Assembly: GCF_000719095.1 (NCBI RefSeq)
Contig: NZ_JOEH01000001.1
Location: 62,001-126,000, forward strand
Length of the DNA: 64,000 nucleotides
Reading direction: 5' to 3'
Source of the DNA: Streptacidiphilus jeojiense
GTDB lineage: Bacteria; Actinomycetota; Actinomycetes; Streptomycetales; Streptomycetaceae
Shown: piece after piece, positions 36,271 to 43,913 of the stretch
How positions within the stretch are numbered: position 1 is the stretch's first letter
Layout of the letters: each line of letters begins with the position of its first letter
The notes under the pieces: model-generated
What the model was told of the DNA's origin: nothing
Database searches by the model: none
What the model saw: only the letters and a program-made list of their open reading frames with translations
Position numbers and translations under genes: made by a program

Positions 36271-37122
36271 ATGCCCGCCACGCCGCAGCCCGACAGCCAG
36301 GGGGCGCCACAGCCCGCTGCCCGCCCGGTGCGCTGCCCGTCCTGCCGTCGGGAGCACGCCTACGAGCCGTCCGTCTTCCCGTGCCCCTGCGGGGCCAGCC
36401 TCAAGGTGCCGCTGCTGCGCGGCGGGGTGCCGGTCCAGGTGCGGTTCCGCTCCTGGGAGGACTCCTGGCTGAGCATGCGCTGCCCGTCCTGCGGACGGTC
36501 CGAGCAGTGGCCGCAGCCCGAGTTCACCTGCTCCTGCGGGGCTACTGTGCGCCTGCCGGTGGACACCGACCGCAGGCCGGTGCCGATCGCGCCGCCCAAG
36601 CCGCCGACGGTCCAGCGCCCCGCGGTGCAGCACCCCTCGGGACAGCCCGTGGCCGGCCCGTACCCGTCCGGCCCGCAGCCGGGGCAGCCGCCCGCGGCGC
36701 AGCCACCGGTGGGCCGCCGCCCGGCGCCCTCGCGGCCGCCGTTCGTCCCGCATCCGGTGCGGAACTCGGACGACGCGATCCTGGCCGCGGCCCGCTACCT
36801 GGAGTGGCTGGGCTTCGGCACCCTGGAGGTGTCCGACTCGCAGGACCGCGAAGGGGTGTGCCTGCTCGGGACCACGGTCGTGGCCCAGGTCGACACCTGG
36901 ACCGAGCCGGCCGACCTGCGCGCGGTCGAGTGCCTGTGGCTGAACACCCTGCACGCCGACGAGCTGCAGCCGGTGATGTTCACCCTGGCCGGCTACAACC
37001 AGGAGTCCCGCAACCGGGCGGACCAGCTGCTGGTGGCCCTGTTCGAGCTGGATCTGGAGGGCGTTCCGCAGCCGGTGAACTCCGCGGCGCGGGAACTGCT
37101 CCGCACCGGCGGCTCGAACTGA
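36271..37122 (+). CDS. Zinc-ribbon protein with a degenerate Mrr-like nuclease domain
   Basis: A 283-residue cytosolic protein. N-terminal half: two zinc-ribbon-like modules with CPSC...CPCG (about residues 22-41) and CPSC...CSCG (about 70-92). A proline-rich linker (about 95-160) follows. The C-terminal 120 residues start DDAILAAARYLEWLGFGTLE and continue DREGVCLLGTTVVAQVDTW, FTLAGYNQESRNRADQLL and FELDLEGVP. That layout resembles Mrr/Restriction-endonuclease-like domains (D, then QxK, then the FT..F....A element), but the expected catalytic Lys is Asp (AQVD) and the second Asp is Cys, so it is likely inactive as a nuclease. The function is unknown. ATG 36271 fits; the upstream gap is 108 bp. 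Confidence 0.7.
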   Translation: MPATPQPDSQGAPQPAARPVRCPSCRREHAYEPSVFPCPCGASLKVPLLRGGVPVQVRFRSWEDSWLSMRCPSCGRSEQWPQPEFTCSCGATVRLPVDTDRRPVPIAPPKPPTVQRPAVQHPSGQPVAGPYPSGPQPGQPPAAQPPVGRRPAPSRPPFVPHPVRNSDDAILAAARYLEWLGFGTLEVSDSQDREGVCLLGTTVVAQVDTWTEPADLRAVECLWLNTLHADELQPVMFTLAGYNQESRNRADQLLVALFELDLEGVPQPVNSAARELLRTGGSN

Positions 37123-37227
37123 CGCCACGTCAGTTCGAACTGGATCTGTGATTGATCTGGCGCGGGTGGTCGACTGCGTGTTGCAATTCCGTCACCACCG
37201 GCCCAGCAGCACGGAGGGGAGCCGTCC

Positions 37228-38091
37228 TTGTCGGTCAACCGAGGCGCGTCGGACCAGCGAACGACAGCGATCCCGAACCCCGACGGATCGGTCCCCGACG
37301 ACTCGGCTCCCGGGGCCGCCACGCCCGACGGCGGCGCCACGGTCTGGCTGCTGCGCTCCCGCGGCTGCTGGGAGCCGGCCGCCGCGCTGCTGGAGCCCGC
37401 CGCCGCGCACTCCCCGGAGGCCGCGCTGGACCGGGCCGAGCTGCTGATCGAGCGCTCGCTCTTCGAGAACCGCGGCTGGGGCGAGGCCGAGAGCGCGCTG
37501 CGGCTGGCCGAGGCGGGCGCGCGGGTCGACGGCACCCGGGCCGCCGCCGCCTGCGCCCGCGGCTACCTCGCCTACTGCGCGACCCTGCTGCGGGTGCACG
37601 ACCGGCTGGACGAGGCCCAGATGGCCCTCGGCCGGGCCTCCGCGATGCTCCCGCCGGACGCGCCGGGCCGTCCGCTGCTGGACTTCCGCCGCGGACTGGT
37701 CGCCGAGAACCTGCTGAAGGACCCGGCCGCCGCCCGCACCGCCTACCGTCGCGCCCACGCCGGGGCCGAGCAGCAGCGGGACGACCTGCTGCTGTCCTAC
37801 ACCTGGCGGCACCTCGCCTCCATCGCCCAGCAGGACGGCAACCTCGCCGGGGCCAGGCACGGCTTCGCCGAGTCGCTGCGGCTGCGCGAGCTGATCGGCT
37901 TCGCCATCGGCATCGCCCCCGCGCTGGCCTCGCTGGCCGAGGTCTCCCCCAGCCCGGAGGCCGTACTGCTGCGGGCCGAGGCGGCCCGGCTGGTCCGGAC
38001 CTTCGGGGGCGTGCCGGTGTGGCTGGCCGAGGACGGCGGTCCCGGCGCAGCGGCCGATCAGCGGGACGGGCAGGCGCCGGGCCGGGCGTAG
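37228..38091 (+). CDS. TPR-like helical protein, function unknown
   Basis: A 287-residue soluble protein rich in Ala and Leu, with tandem helix pairs (ALDRAELLIERSLFENRGWG, EAESALRLAEAGARV, LDEAQMALGRASAML) of tetratricopeptide type from about residue 40 to 240. Start is TTG 37228, chosen for GGAGGGG about 8 bp upstream; the N-terminal 35 residues are low-complexity. The last 34 bp overlap the end of the convergent glycosyltransferase gene. No specific function can be given. Confidence 0.7.
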   Translation: MSVNRGASDQRTTAIPNPDGSVPDDSAPGAATPDGGATVWLLRSRGCWEPAAALLEPAAAHSPEAALDRAELLIERSLFENRGWGEAESALRLAEAGARVDGTRAAAACARGYLAYCATLLRVHDRLDEAQMALGRASAMLPPDAPGRPLLDFRRGLVAENLLKDPAAARTAYRRAHAGAEQQRDDLLLSYTWRHLASIAQQDGNLAGARHGFAESLRLRELIGFAIGIAPALASLAEVSPSPEAVLLRAEAARLVRTFGGVPVWLAEDGGPGAAADQRDGQAPGRA

Positions 38092-39560
38092 AGGCTGATC
38101 TCGACGCCCTTGACCTCCAGGCTGGTGCACTTCTGGAACCCCGAGGTCAGCTCCGCCTGCTTGGCCCGGTCCCGGGCCGCCGCGGTCGGCGAGGGCCCCT
38201 TCCCCTTGGTGCGGACGGTGATGATCCGGGTGAAGTCCGCCATCCGGTCCGTGATCTGCTGCGGCGTCAGCTCGACGCCGCCCAGCGTCGCCGAACCGGC
38301 CACCGGGGCGGACAGCGCCAGATCGGTCAGCCCCGCGTAGTCCTGCGGGAACGCCAGCTCGGACTGGCGCCGCGAGGTCGGCATGAAGAGCACCCCGTCC
38401 CCCGGCTCGGCGAGCGCGGCGACCGCCCTGGCGGTGCCCTGCAGGTCGTCGGACCGGCTCTGCGGGGTCCGCAGCTGCATCTCCACCGGCAGCAGCAGGA
38501 GCAGCGCCAGCGGTACGGCCAGCAGCGCGCGCCAGCCCAGCCGGGGCAGCCGCCGCCCGAGCGCGTCCAGCGCCGAGCCCACCAGCAGGGCCAGGCCCGC
38601 GTACTCGAACAGGACGTAGCGGTCCAGGTAGACCGGGTGCACCAGCGAGACGCCCAGCAGCACCGCCTGCGGCAGCAGGAGCAGCGGCAGCGCGAAGCCG
38701 CGCAGGCTGACGGCGCCGGACTGCCGCTGCGGCACCAGCGCGCAGAGCCCGCCGAGCAGGCACATCCCGGCGGCGAACAGCACGGTCCCGGTGCTCGGGG
38801 CGGTGATCCAGGCGACCTGCTGGGCCTGTTCCGCCCCGGCCACGGCCAGCGGGGCCAGGCCGGCCAGTACCGCCACCATGGCCGCCGCCCAGCCCGCCCA
38901 CACCCGGCGCGGCACCCGCGCCAGCAGCAGCGTCACCGCGTGGGCGGCGATGGCCAGGGCCGCGTACTCGTGCAGCAGGCAGGTGACCAGGGCCGCTGCC
39001 GCGTAGCCGCACCAGCGCCCGGCGCTCGGGCGTTCCACCGCCCGGAGCAGCAGCAGCCCGCTGAACACCACCGCGGCCATGACCAGCGCATAGGAGCGGC
39101 CCTCCTGCGCGTACTGCTGGACCGCGGGGAAGACCGGCAGGACCAGGCCTGCGGCGAGCCCGGCCCGGGGTCCGGCCAGCCGGCGTCCGATCAGGGCGAC
39201 CCCGGCCGCCGCTGCCGCCGTGCCCAGCACCGAGGGCAGCCGCAGCATTGCCGGGCCGCCGTCGTGGAGCTGGAACATGCCGTGCAGCAGCAGGTAGTAC
39301 AGCGCGTGCACGGCGTCGACCTGGTGGACCAGCGCCCAGATCTGCCCGGTGCTGCGGTGCGCGACCTCCAGGCTGACCGCCTCGTCGCCCCAGAGACTGC
39401 GGTCCCGGCCGATGCCCCACAGGCCCAGCGTCAACGCCACTACCACAGGAGGCAGCAGCAGTGCCGGCGTTCCGAGTCGCCGCTCCGGTCCGCGACGCCC
39501 GGCCCCGGACCCTTCGGAGGGGCGAAGCCGCAGGCGGGAGCGGGTGGACACGGGGGGCAT
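38058..39560 (-). CDS. GT-C-type membrane glycosyltransferase
   Basis: A 500-residue integral membrane protein with about 10-11 hydrophobic segments. An acidic pair after the first helix (RDRSLWGDEAVSLEVAHRS) is the catalytic loop of GT39/PMT-like (GT-C) enzymes, which use polyprenyl-linked sugars at the outer face of the membrane. QYAQEGRSYALVM and PVYLDRYVLFEYAGLAL are other family marks. The C-terminal part is soluble. Possible roles are mannosylation of proteins or lipids. It is divergent from the DUF2637 gene across a region with an inverted repeat. Confidence 0.8.
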   Translation of the reverse strand: MPPVSTRSRLRLRPSEGSGAGRRGPERRLGTPALLLPPVVVALTLGLWGIGRDRSLWGDEAVSLEVAHRSTGQIWALVHQVDAVHALYYLLLHGMFQLHDGGPAMLRLPSVLGTAAAAAGVALIGRRLAGPRAGLAAGLVLPVFPAVQQYAQEGRSYALVMAAVVFSGLLLLRAVERPSAGRWCGYAAAALVTCLLHEYAALAIAAHAVTLLLARVPRRVWAGWAAAMVAVLAGLAPLAVAGAEQAQQVAWITAPSTGTVLFAAGMCLLGGLCALVPQRQSGAVSLRGFALPLLLLPQAVLLGVSLVHPVYLDRYVLFEYAGLALLVGSALDALGRRLPRLGWRALLAVPLALLLLLPVEMQLRTPQSRSDDLQGTARAVAALAEPGDGVLFMPTSRRQSELAFPQDYAGLTDLALSAPVAGSATLGGVELTPQQITDRMADFTRIITVRTKGKGPSPTAAARDRAKQAELTSGFQKCTSLEVKGVEISLYARPGACPSR

Positions 39561-39593
39561 CCGGCCACCCTACCCGGTGTGTACACCAACGAC

Positions 39594-39616
39594 GGATACA
39601 CCCTTCCGGTGTATCC
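39594..39616. promoter_or_regulatory. Inverted repeat between the GT-C and DUF2637 genes
   Basis: GGATACACC-CTTCC-GGTGTATCC: perfect 9-bp arms, loop of 5, midway between divergent genes. GTGTACAC stands 10 bp to the left. It looks like an operator for a dimeric repressor. Confidence 0.5.
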
Positions 39617-39719
39617 ATCCCAAAAGCATCATGCGCCCCGGAGGTTTGAGCCAGGATGGTTCCCACTTCGGCACCGGCCGGGGTCGTGGACGTTTGAGCT
39701 CCGAGGTTTGGGCAGGGGC

Positions 39720-40778
39720 ATGAGAGTTTCCGACACAACGCTGGGGTGGGGCGTCGCTGCCGTCACGGGCCTGCTTCTCATCGCGGGGCTGGCGACCCTG
39801 CTGCGGTCGCGCGGCTCCGCCTCCCGTGCGAGCACCGACTCGTGGGAGCGCAGCGAGGAACGGCGGCGCAAGAAGGAGGCCCTGTACGGCTCGGCCTCCT
39901 ACGTGCTGCTGTTCTGCTGCGCCGCGGTGGCCGCCGCGCTGTCCTTCCACGGGCTGGTCGGCTTCGGCGTGCAGAACCTGGGGCTGTCCGGCGGCTGGGA
40001 GTACCTGGTGCCGTTCGGCCTGGACGGGGCGGCGTGCTTCTGCTCGGTGCTGGCGGTGCGCGAGGCCAGCCACGGCGACGCGGCGCTGGGCTCGCGCATC
40101 CTGGTGTGGCTGTTCGCGGCCGCCTCCGCCTGGTTCAACTGGGTGCACGCGCCGCGCGGGGTGGACCACCACGGCGCGCCGCAGTTCTTCGCCGGGATGT
40201 CGCTCTCGGCCGCGGTGCTGTTCGACCGCGCGCTGAAGCAGACCCGCCGGGCGGCGCTGCGCGAGCAGGGCCTGGTGCCGCGTCCGCTGCCGCAGATCCG
40301 CATCGTGCGCTGGCTGCGGGCGCCCCGGGAGACCTACGCCGCCTGGTCGCTGATGCTGCTGGAGAACGTCCGCAGCCTGGACGAGGCGGTCGACGAGGTC
40401 CGCGACGACAAGCGGCAGCGCGAGATCGAGCGGCACGAGCAGCGCCGGGCCTCCCGGCACGAGCGGGCCGAGCTGCGGGCGCTGAGCAGCCGCGGCTGGT
40501 CCCGCGGGCTGCGCGCACAGGCGGAGCTGCCGGCCCCGGCCGGTCCGCGTACGGCCGCGGGTGAGCGCTCACCGGCCGCGGAGCCCGTCATAGCCGACAA
40601 CGACCCGCTGGAGACGGAGACCCCCGCGACCCCGGTCCCGCCGGTGGTCGAGCTGCCGGTGCGGCCCAGGCCGGAGGAGCGGACCTTCGACCTCTCGGCG
40701 GAGGACGACACGCTGACCCTGCCCAGGCTGGACTCGCTGGAGCAGAAGCTCAAGGACCTGGAACAGCTCTACGGCTGA
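39720..40778 (+). CDS. DUF2637 membrane protein
   Basis: A 352-residue protein with a first transmembrane segment (residues about 8-27), a basic stretch, then the DUF2637 core of three to four helices (SASYVLLFCCAAVAAALSFH, YLVPFGLDGAACFCSVLAVR, ILVWLFAAASAWFNWVHAPR) and a long charged, partly coiled-coil tail ending LDSLEQKLKDLEQLYG. DUF2637 proteins are found on streptomycete chromosomes and as Spd proteins on conjugative plasmids; function is unclear. ATG 39720 has a weak GGGG ribosome site. The end overlaps the convergent SpoIIE gene by 10 bp. Confidence 0.82.
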   Translation: MRVSDTTLGWGVAAVTGLLLIAGLATLLRSRGSASRASTDSWERSEERRRKKEALYGSASYVLLFCCAAVAAALSFHGLVGFGVQNLGLSGGWEYLVPFGLDGAACFCSVLAVREASHGDAALGSRILVWLFAAASAWFNWVHAPRGVDHHGAPQFFAGMSLSAAVLFDRALKQTRRAALREQGLVPRPLPQIRIVRWLRAPRETYAAWSLMLLENVRSLDEAVDEVRDDKRQREIERHEQRRASRHERAELRALSSRGWSRGLRAQAELPAPAGPRTAAGERSPAAEPVIADNDPLETETPATPVPPVVELPVRPRPEERTFDLSAEDDTLTLPRLDSLEQKLKDLEQLYG

Positions 40779-42973
40779 GGTTCCGGGTCGGCGGCCTTCG
40801 GCTGACGGTGGATCAGCTCGAACCACATCCGCTTGCCGCTGCCCCGGGGGTCCACGCCCCAGGCGTCGGAGAGCGCCTCGACCAGCATCAGCCCGCGCCC
40901 GGAGGAGGCCTGCTCCCCGGGCGTGCGGCGGCGGGGCCACAGGTCCGACTCGTCGTCCACCTCGACCCGGAGCCGGGCCGGCCCCTCCGGGCCGCCCTCC
41001 TGGTAGAGGCGGGCGGTCAGCACCGCGTCCCGGTCGGTGTGCACCAGGGCGTTGGTGACCAGCTCCGAGGTCAGCAGTTCCACGGTGTCGGCGAGGTCGC
41101 CGACACCCCAGCGCCGGACCGCGTCCCGCAGCTCGCCGCGCACCTCGGAGATCTGGGCCAGGTCGGCCTGCTGGATCCGGCGCCGCAGCTGCCGGGGGCG
41201 GCTCTCGGCCGGGCCCTCCCAGCGGAGCAGCAGCAGGGCGATGTCGTCGTCCCGGTCATGGCTGTCGGCAGCCTGCTCCTCCAGCCGGTCGGCCAGCGCC
41301 TCCAGGGCCGCGGGCCCCTCCGGGTGCGGACCGGCGATGGTACGGCGCAGCCGCTCCATGCCCTCGTCGATGTCGATGGTGCGGGTCTCCACCAGTCCGT
41401 CGGTGCAGAGCAGGAGCATCTCCCCAGGGTCCAGGGTGAACCGGGTGACCGGGTAGGCGCTCTCCGGGTCGATGCCCAGCGGCAGCCCGCCGGCCACCGG
41501 CTGGACCGCGGCGCTGCCGTCGGCGCGGCGCACCAGCGGGTCCAGGTGCCCGGCGCGCACCGCGTAGACGGCGCCGTAGTCGACGTTGACCTCGGCGTAG
41601 AGGCAGGTCGCGAAGTGCCCGGTGTCCAGGTCGGCGAGGAAGCGTGAGGCGCGGGCCATCACCGCGGCCGGCGGGTGGCCCTCGGCGGCGTAGGCGCGCA
41701 GCGCGATCCGCAGCTGGCCCATCACCCCGGCGGCGTGCACGTCGTGCCCCTGCACGTCGCCGATGACCAGCCCGACGTGGCCGCCGGGCAGCGGCACCAC
41801 GTCGTACCAGTCGCCGCCGATCTGCAGCCCGGTCCCGGCCGGGAGGTAGCGCACCGCGGTGCTGAACCCGGGCAGCGGCGGCACCCGGCGCGGCAGCAGC
41901 ACCCGCTGCAGGCCCGCGGCCAGCTCGTGCTCGGCGTCGTGCAGCCGGGCCCGGGCCAGCGACTGGGCGACCATGCCGCCCAGGGTGCTGAGCAGGGTCC
42001 GGTCCTCGGAGTCCAGCTCGCGGTCCTCGGCGAAGCTGACCAGGCAGACGCCCAGCGGTCGGCCGCTGGCGATCAGCGGCAGGAAGGCCCAGGCGCTGTG
42101 CCTGGTGTGCTGCACCATCGGCGCCCAGGCGCCGGGGAAGCGCTGCTGGTACTCCGGCCGGCTGGAGATGAACACCGGGGTGCGGGTGCGCAGCGCCAGC
42201 GCCGCCGGGTGGTCGGCGTCCAGCGGGACGTGGTTGTGCGGCGGCGGCGCGGTGTCCGGGTCGTAGCCGGTGGAGCGCAGGATCTGGATCCGGCCGTTCT
42301 CCAGCACGGCCAGGATCAGCCCGTCCGGGGGGATGCCCGGCAGCGGCAGCTCGGTGAAGACCCGGGCCACGTCGTTCATGCTGGTGGCCTCGGACAGGGC
42401 CCGGGCGGCCTCCTTGATGAAGCGGGTGCGCTCCTCGCGGAGCACCGCCAGATGGTCGGCGCGCACCCGTTTGTGCAGCTCGGCGGTGGCGTCCCAGACG
42501 AAGCCGACCATGTGCGAGGGCCTGCCGCGCTCGTCGGCCAGGACCCGTCCGCGGAAGCGCACCGCGTGCATCTCGCCGTCGGCGAAGACGGTGCGGTAGT
42601 AGGCGCCGCACTGGCCCAGCGTCTCCACCGCCCTGGCCACCCGGCGCCGCACGATCGGGGCGTCCTCGGGGTGCAGCATGGCCAGGAAGGACTCGGAGTT
42701 CAGCGGCGGGGGGCGGTGCCCGGTGCCGTCGTCGAGCGGGATGCCGAGGATCAGACAGGCGCGGTCGTCGCCGTCGACGATGTCGCTGTGCAGGTCCCAG
42801 TCGAAGGAGCCGATCCCGTTGGCGGCCATGGCCGGCGCCAGCCAGGCGGGGGTGGCCTCACCGGACTCCGAATCGCCCTGCAGGCTCGCTGCCATCAGAC
42901 CGCCGGACGAGGAGAGGAAGGTGAGTCCCGGAAGCTCCGTGGGCAGGCGCGGCGACTGGGGTGCGGACGCCAT
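40769..42973 (-). CDS. PAS-GAF-SpoIIE phosphatase with C-terminal HATPase domain
   Basis: A 734-residue signalling protein. Domains in order: PAS (about 50-175, FDWDLHSDIVDGDDRA), GAF (about 195-365), SpoIIE/PP2C-like Ser/Thr phosphatase (about 385-595; metal sites in GGDWYDVVPL, VIGDVQGHDVHAAGVMGQLR, LLLCTDGLVE and DDDIALLLLRW), and a HATPase anti-sigma-kinase domain (about 610-730; LTSELVTNALVHT, SSGRGLMLVEALSDAWG). Such fusions both dephosphorylate a STAS antagonist and may phosphorylate it. ATG 42973 follows GGGAG. A STAS protein and sigma factor are encoded 4.5 kb away (47187-48481) and are plausible partners. Confidence 0.9.
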   Translation of the reverse strand: MASAPQSPRLPTELPGLTFLSSSGGLMAASLQGDSESGEATPAWLAPAMAANGIGSFDWDLHSDIVDGDDRACLILGIPLDDGTGHRPPPLNSESFLAMLHPEDAPIVRRRVARAVETLGQCGAYYRTVFADGEMHAVRFRGRVLADERGRPSHMVGFVWDATAELHKRVRADHLAVLREERTRFIKEAARALSEATSMNDVARVFTELPLPGIPPDGLILAVLENGRIQILRSTGYDPDTAPPPHNHVPLDADHPAALALRTRTPVFISSRPEYQQRFPGAWAPMVQHTRHSAWAFLPLIASGRPLGVCLVSFAEDRELDSEDRTLLSTLGGMVAQSLARARLHDAEHELAAGLQRVLLPRRVPPLPGFSTAVRYLPAGTGLQIGGDWYDVVPLPGGHVGLVIGDVQGHDVHAAGVMGQLRIALRAYAAEGHPPAAVMARASRFLADLDTGHFATCLYAEVNVDYGAVYAVRAGHLDPLVRRADGSAAVQPVAGGLPLGIDPESAYPVTRFTLDPGEMLLLCTDGLVETRTIDIDEGMERLRRTIAGPHPEGPAALEALADRLEEQAADSHDRDDDIALLLLRWEGPAESRPRQLRRRIQQADLAQISEVRGELRDAVRRWGVGDLADTVELLTSELVTNALVHTDRDAVLTARLYQEGGPEGPARLRVEVDDESDLWPRRRTPGEQASSGRGLMLVEALSDAWGVDPRGSGKRMWFELIHRQPKAADPEPQP

Positions 42974-43062
42974 TGCTCTCCCTGCCGGTCGTCGGTTCCG
43001 TGACTCCCGGAGGTCGGCGGCCCCTGGCCGGCGACTGCGGAAAAACGTCACGTTTATCTGGG

Positions 43063-43082
43063 CTTCATCCTGTCGGATGAAG
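43063..43082. promoter_or_regulatory. 8-bp inverted repeat upstream of the SpoIIE and urease genes
   Basis: CTTCATCC-TGTC-GGATGAAG, perfect arms, in the 235-bp region between the divergent SpoIIE phosphatase and ureAB. It could be an operator or RNA hairpin for either gene. Confidence 0.4.
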
Positions 43083-43208
43083 GTATCAGCGGCAATGCCG
43101 GAATCGGAGTCCGGCGCGTCCCGGCTCCTTGCTGGACATCGACCAGTCGGTCGGGGTTCAATGCCAGCGAGGGTTTGAACGGCGTTCTAAAGACCGGGAC
43201 GAGGCACT

Positions 43209-43913
43209 GTGCGACTGACACCGACCGAGCGGGACCGGCTGCTGCTCTTCACCGCCGCCGAGCTGGCCCGAGCGCGGCGGGCGCGCGGGGTGCGGCTGAA
43301 TGTGCCGGAGGCCACCGCGCTGATCGCCGACACCGTCTGCGAGGCCGCCCGTGACGGCCGGCGGCTGGCCGAGGCGGTCGAGGCCGGCCGGTCCGTGCTG
43401 ACCGCCGCCGACGTGCTGCCCGGCGTCCCGGACGTGGTGACCACGCTGCAGGTGGAGGCGGTCTTCGACGACGGGACCAGGCTCTGCGTGATCGACGACC
43501 CGTTCCGCGGCGCCGGATCGCTGGGCTCGGACGCCCCCGGGGCCGCACTGCCCGGCACCGGCGAGGGCTACCAGGCACCCGAAGCGCCGGTACGGCTGCC
43601 GGTGCGCAACACCTCGCCGGTGCCGATCAGCGTCACCTCGCACTTCCACTTCTTTGAGGCCAATCCGCGGCTCGCCTTCGACCGCGCCGCCGCCTACGGC
43701 ACCCGACTGGCGGTACCGGCCGGCTCCACGGTGCGCTTCGACGCCGGGGCGACCGTCGAGGTGGAACTGCTGCCGATCGGCGGCGCCCGGGTGGCCATCG
43801 GCTTCGCCGGCCTGGTGGACGGCCCGCTGGACGCCCCCGGCGCCAGGGAGGCGGCACTGGAGAAGGCCCGCGCCACCGGATATCTGACCCAGTACCAGGA
43901 GGACGGCCAGTGA
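43209..43913 (+). CDS. ureAB: Urease gamma/beta fusion subunit
   Basis: A 234-residue fusion of the urease gamma (residues about 1-100) and beta (about 125-225) subunits. The gamma part reads MRLTPTERDRLLLFTAAELA, LNVPEATALIADTVCEAARD and VLPGVPDVVTTLQVEAVFDD; the beta part has VTSHFHFFEANPRLAFDRAA and VPAGSTVRFDAGATVEVELL. GTG 43209 has a close GAGG. Its stop overlaps the ureC start. No ureD, E, F or G is adjacent. Fused UreAB occurs in some actinobacteria as a second urease locus. Confidence 0.9.
   Translation: MRLTPTERDRLLLFTAAELARARRARGVRLNVPEATALIADTVCEAARDGRRLAEAVEAGRSVLTAADVLPGVPDVVTTLQVEAVFDDGTRLCVIDDPFRGAGSLGSDAPGAALPGTGEGYQAPEAPVRLPVRNTSPVPISVTSHFHFFEANPRLAFDRAAAYGTRLAVPAGSTVRFDAGATVEVELLPIGGARVAIGFAGLVDGPLDAPGAREAALEKARATGYLTQYQEDGQ

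Noticed and set aside
37152..40778. 1208-codon open frame joining three genes
   Set aside because: Only the last 352 codons match a family (DUF2637); the rest shadows the TPR-like and GT-C genes on other frames.
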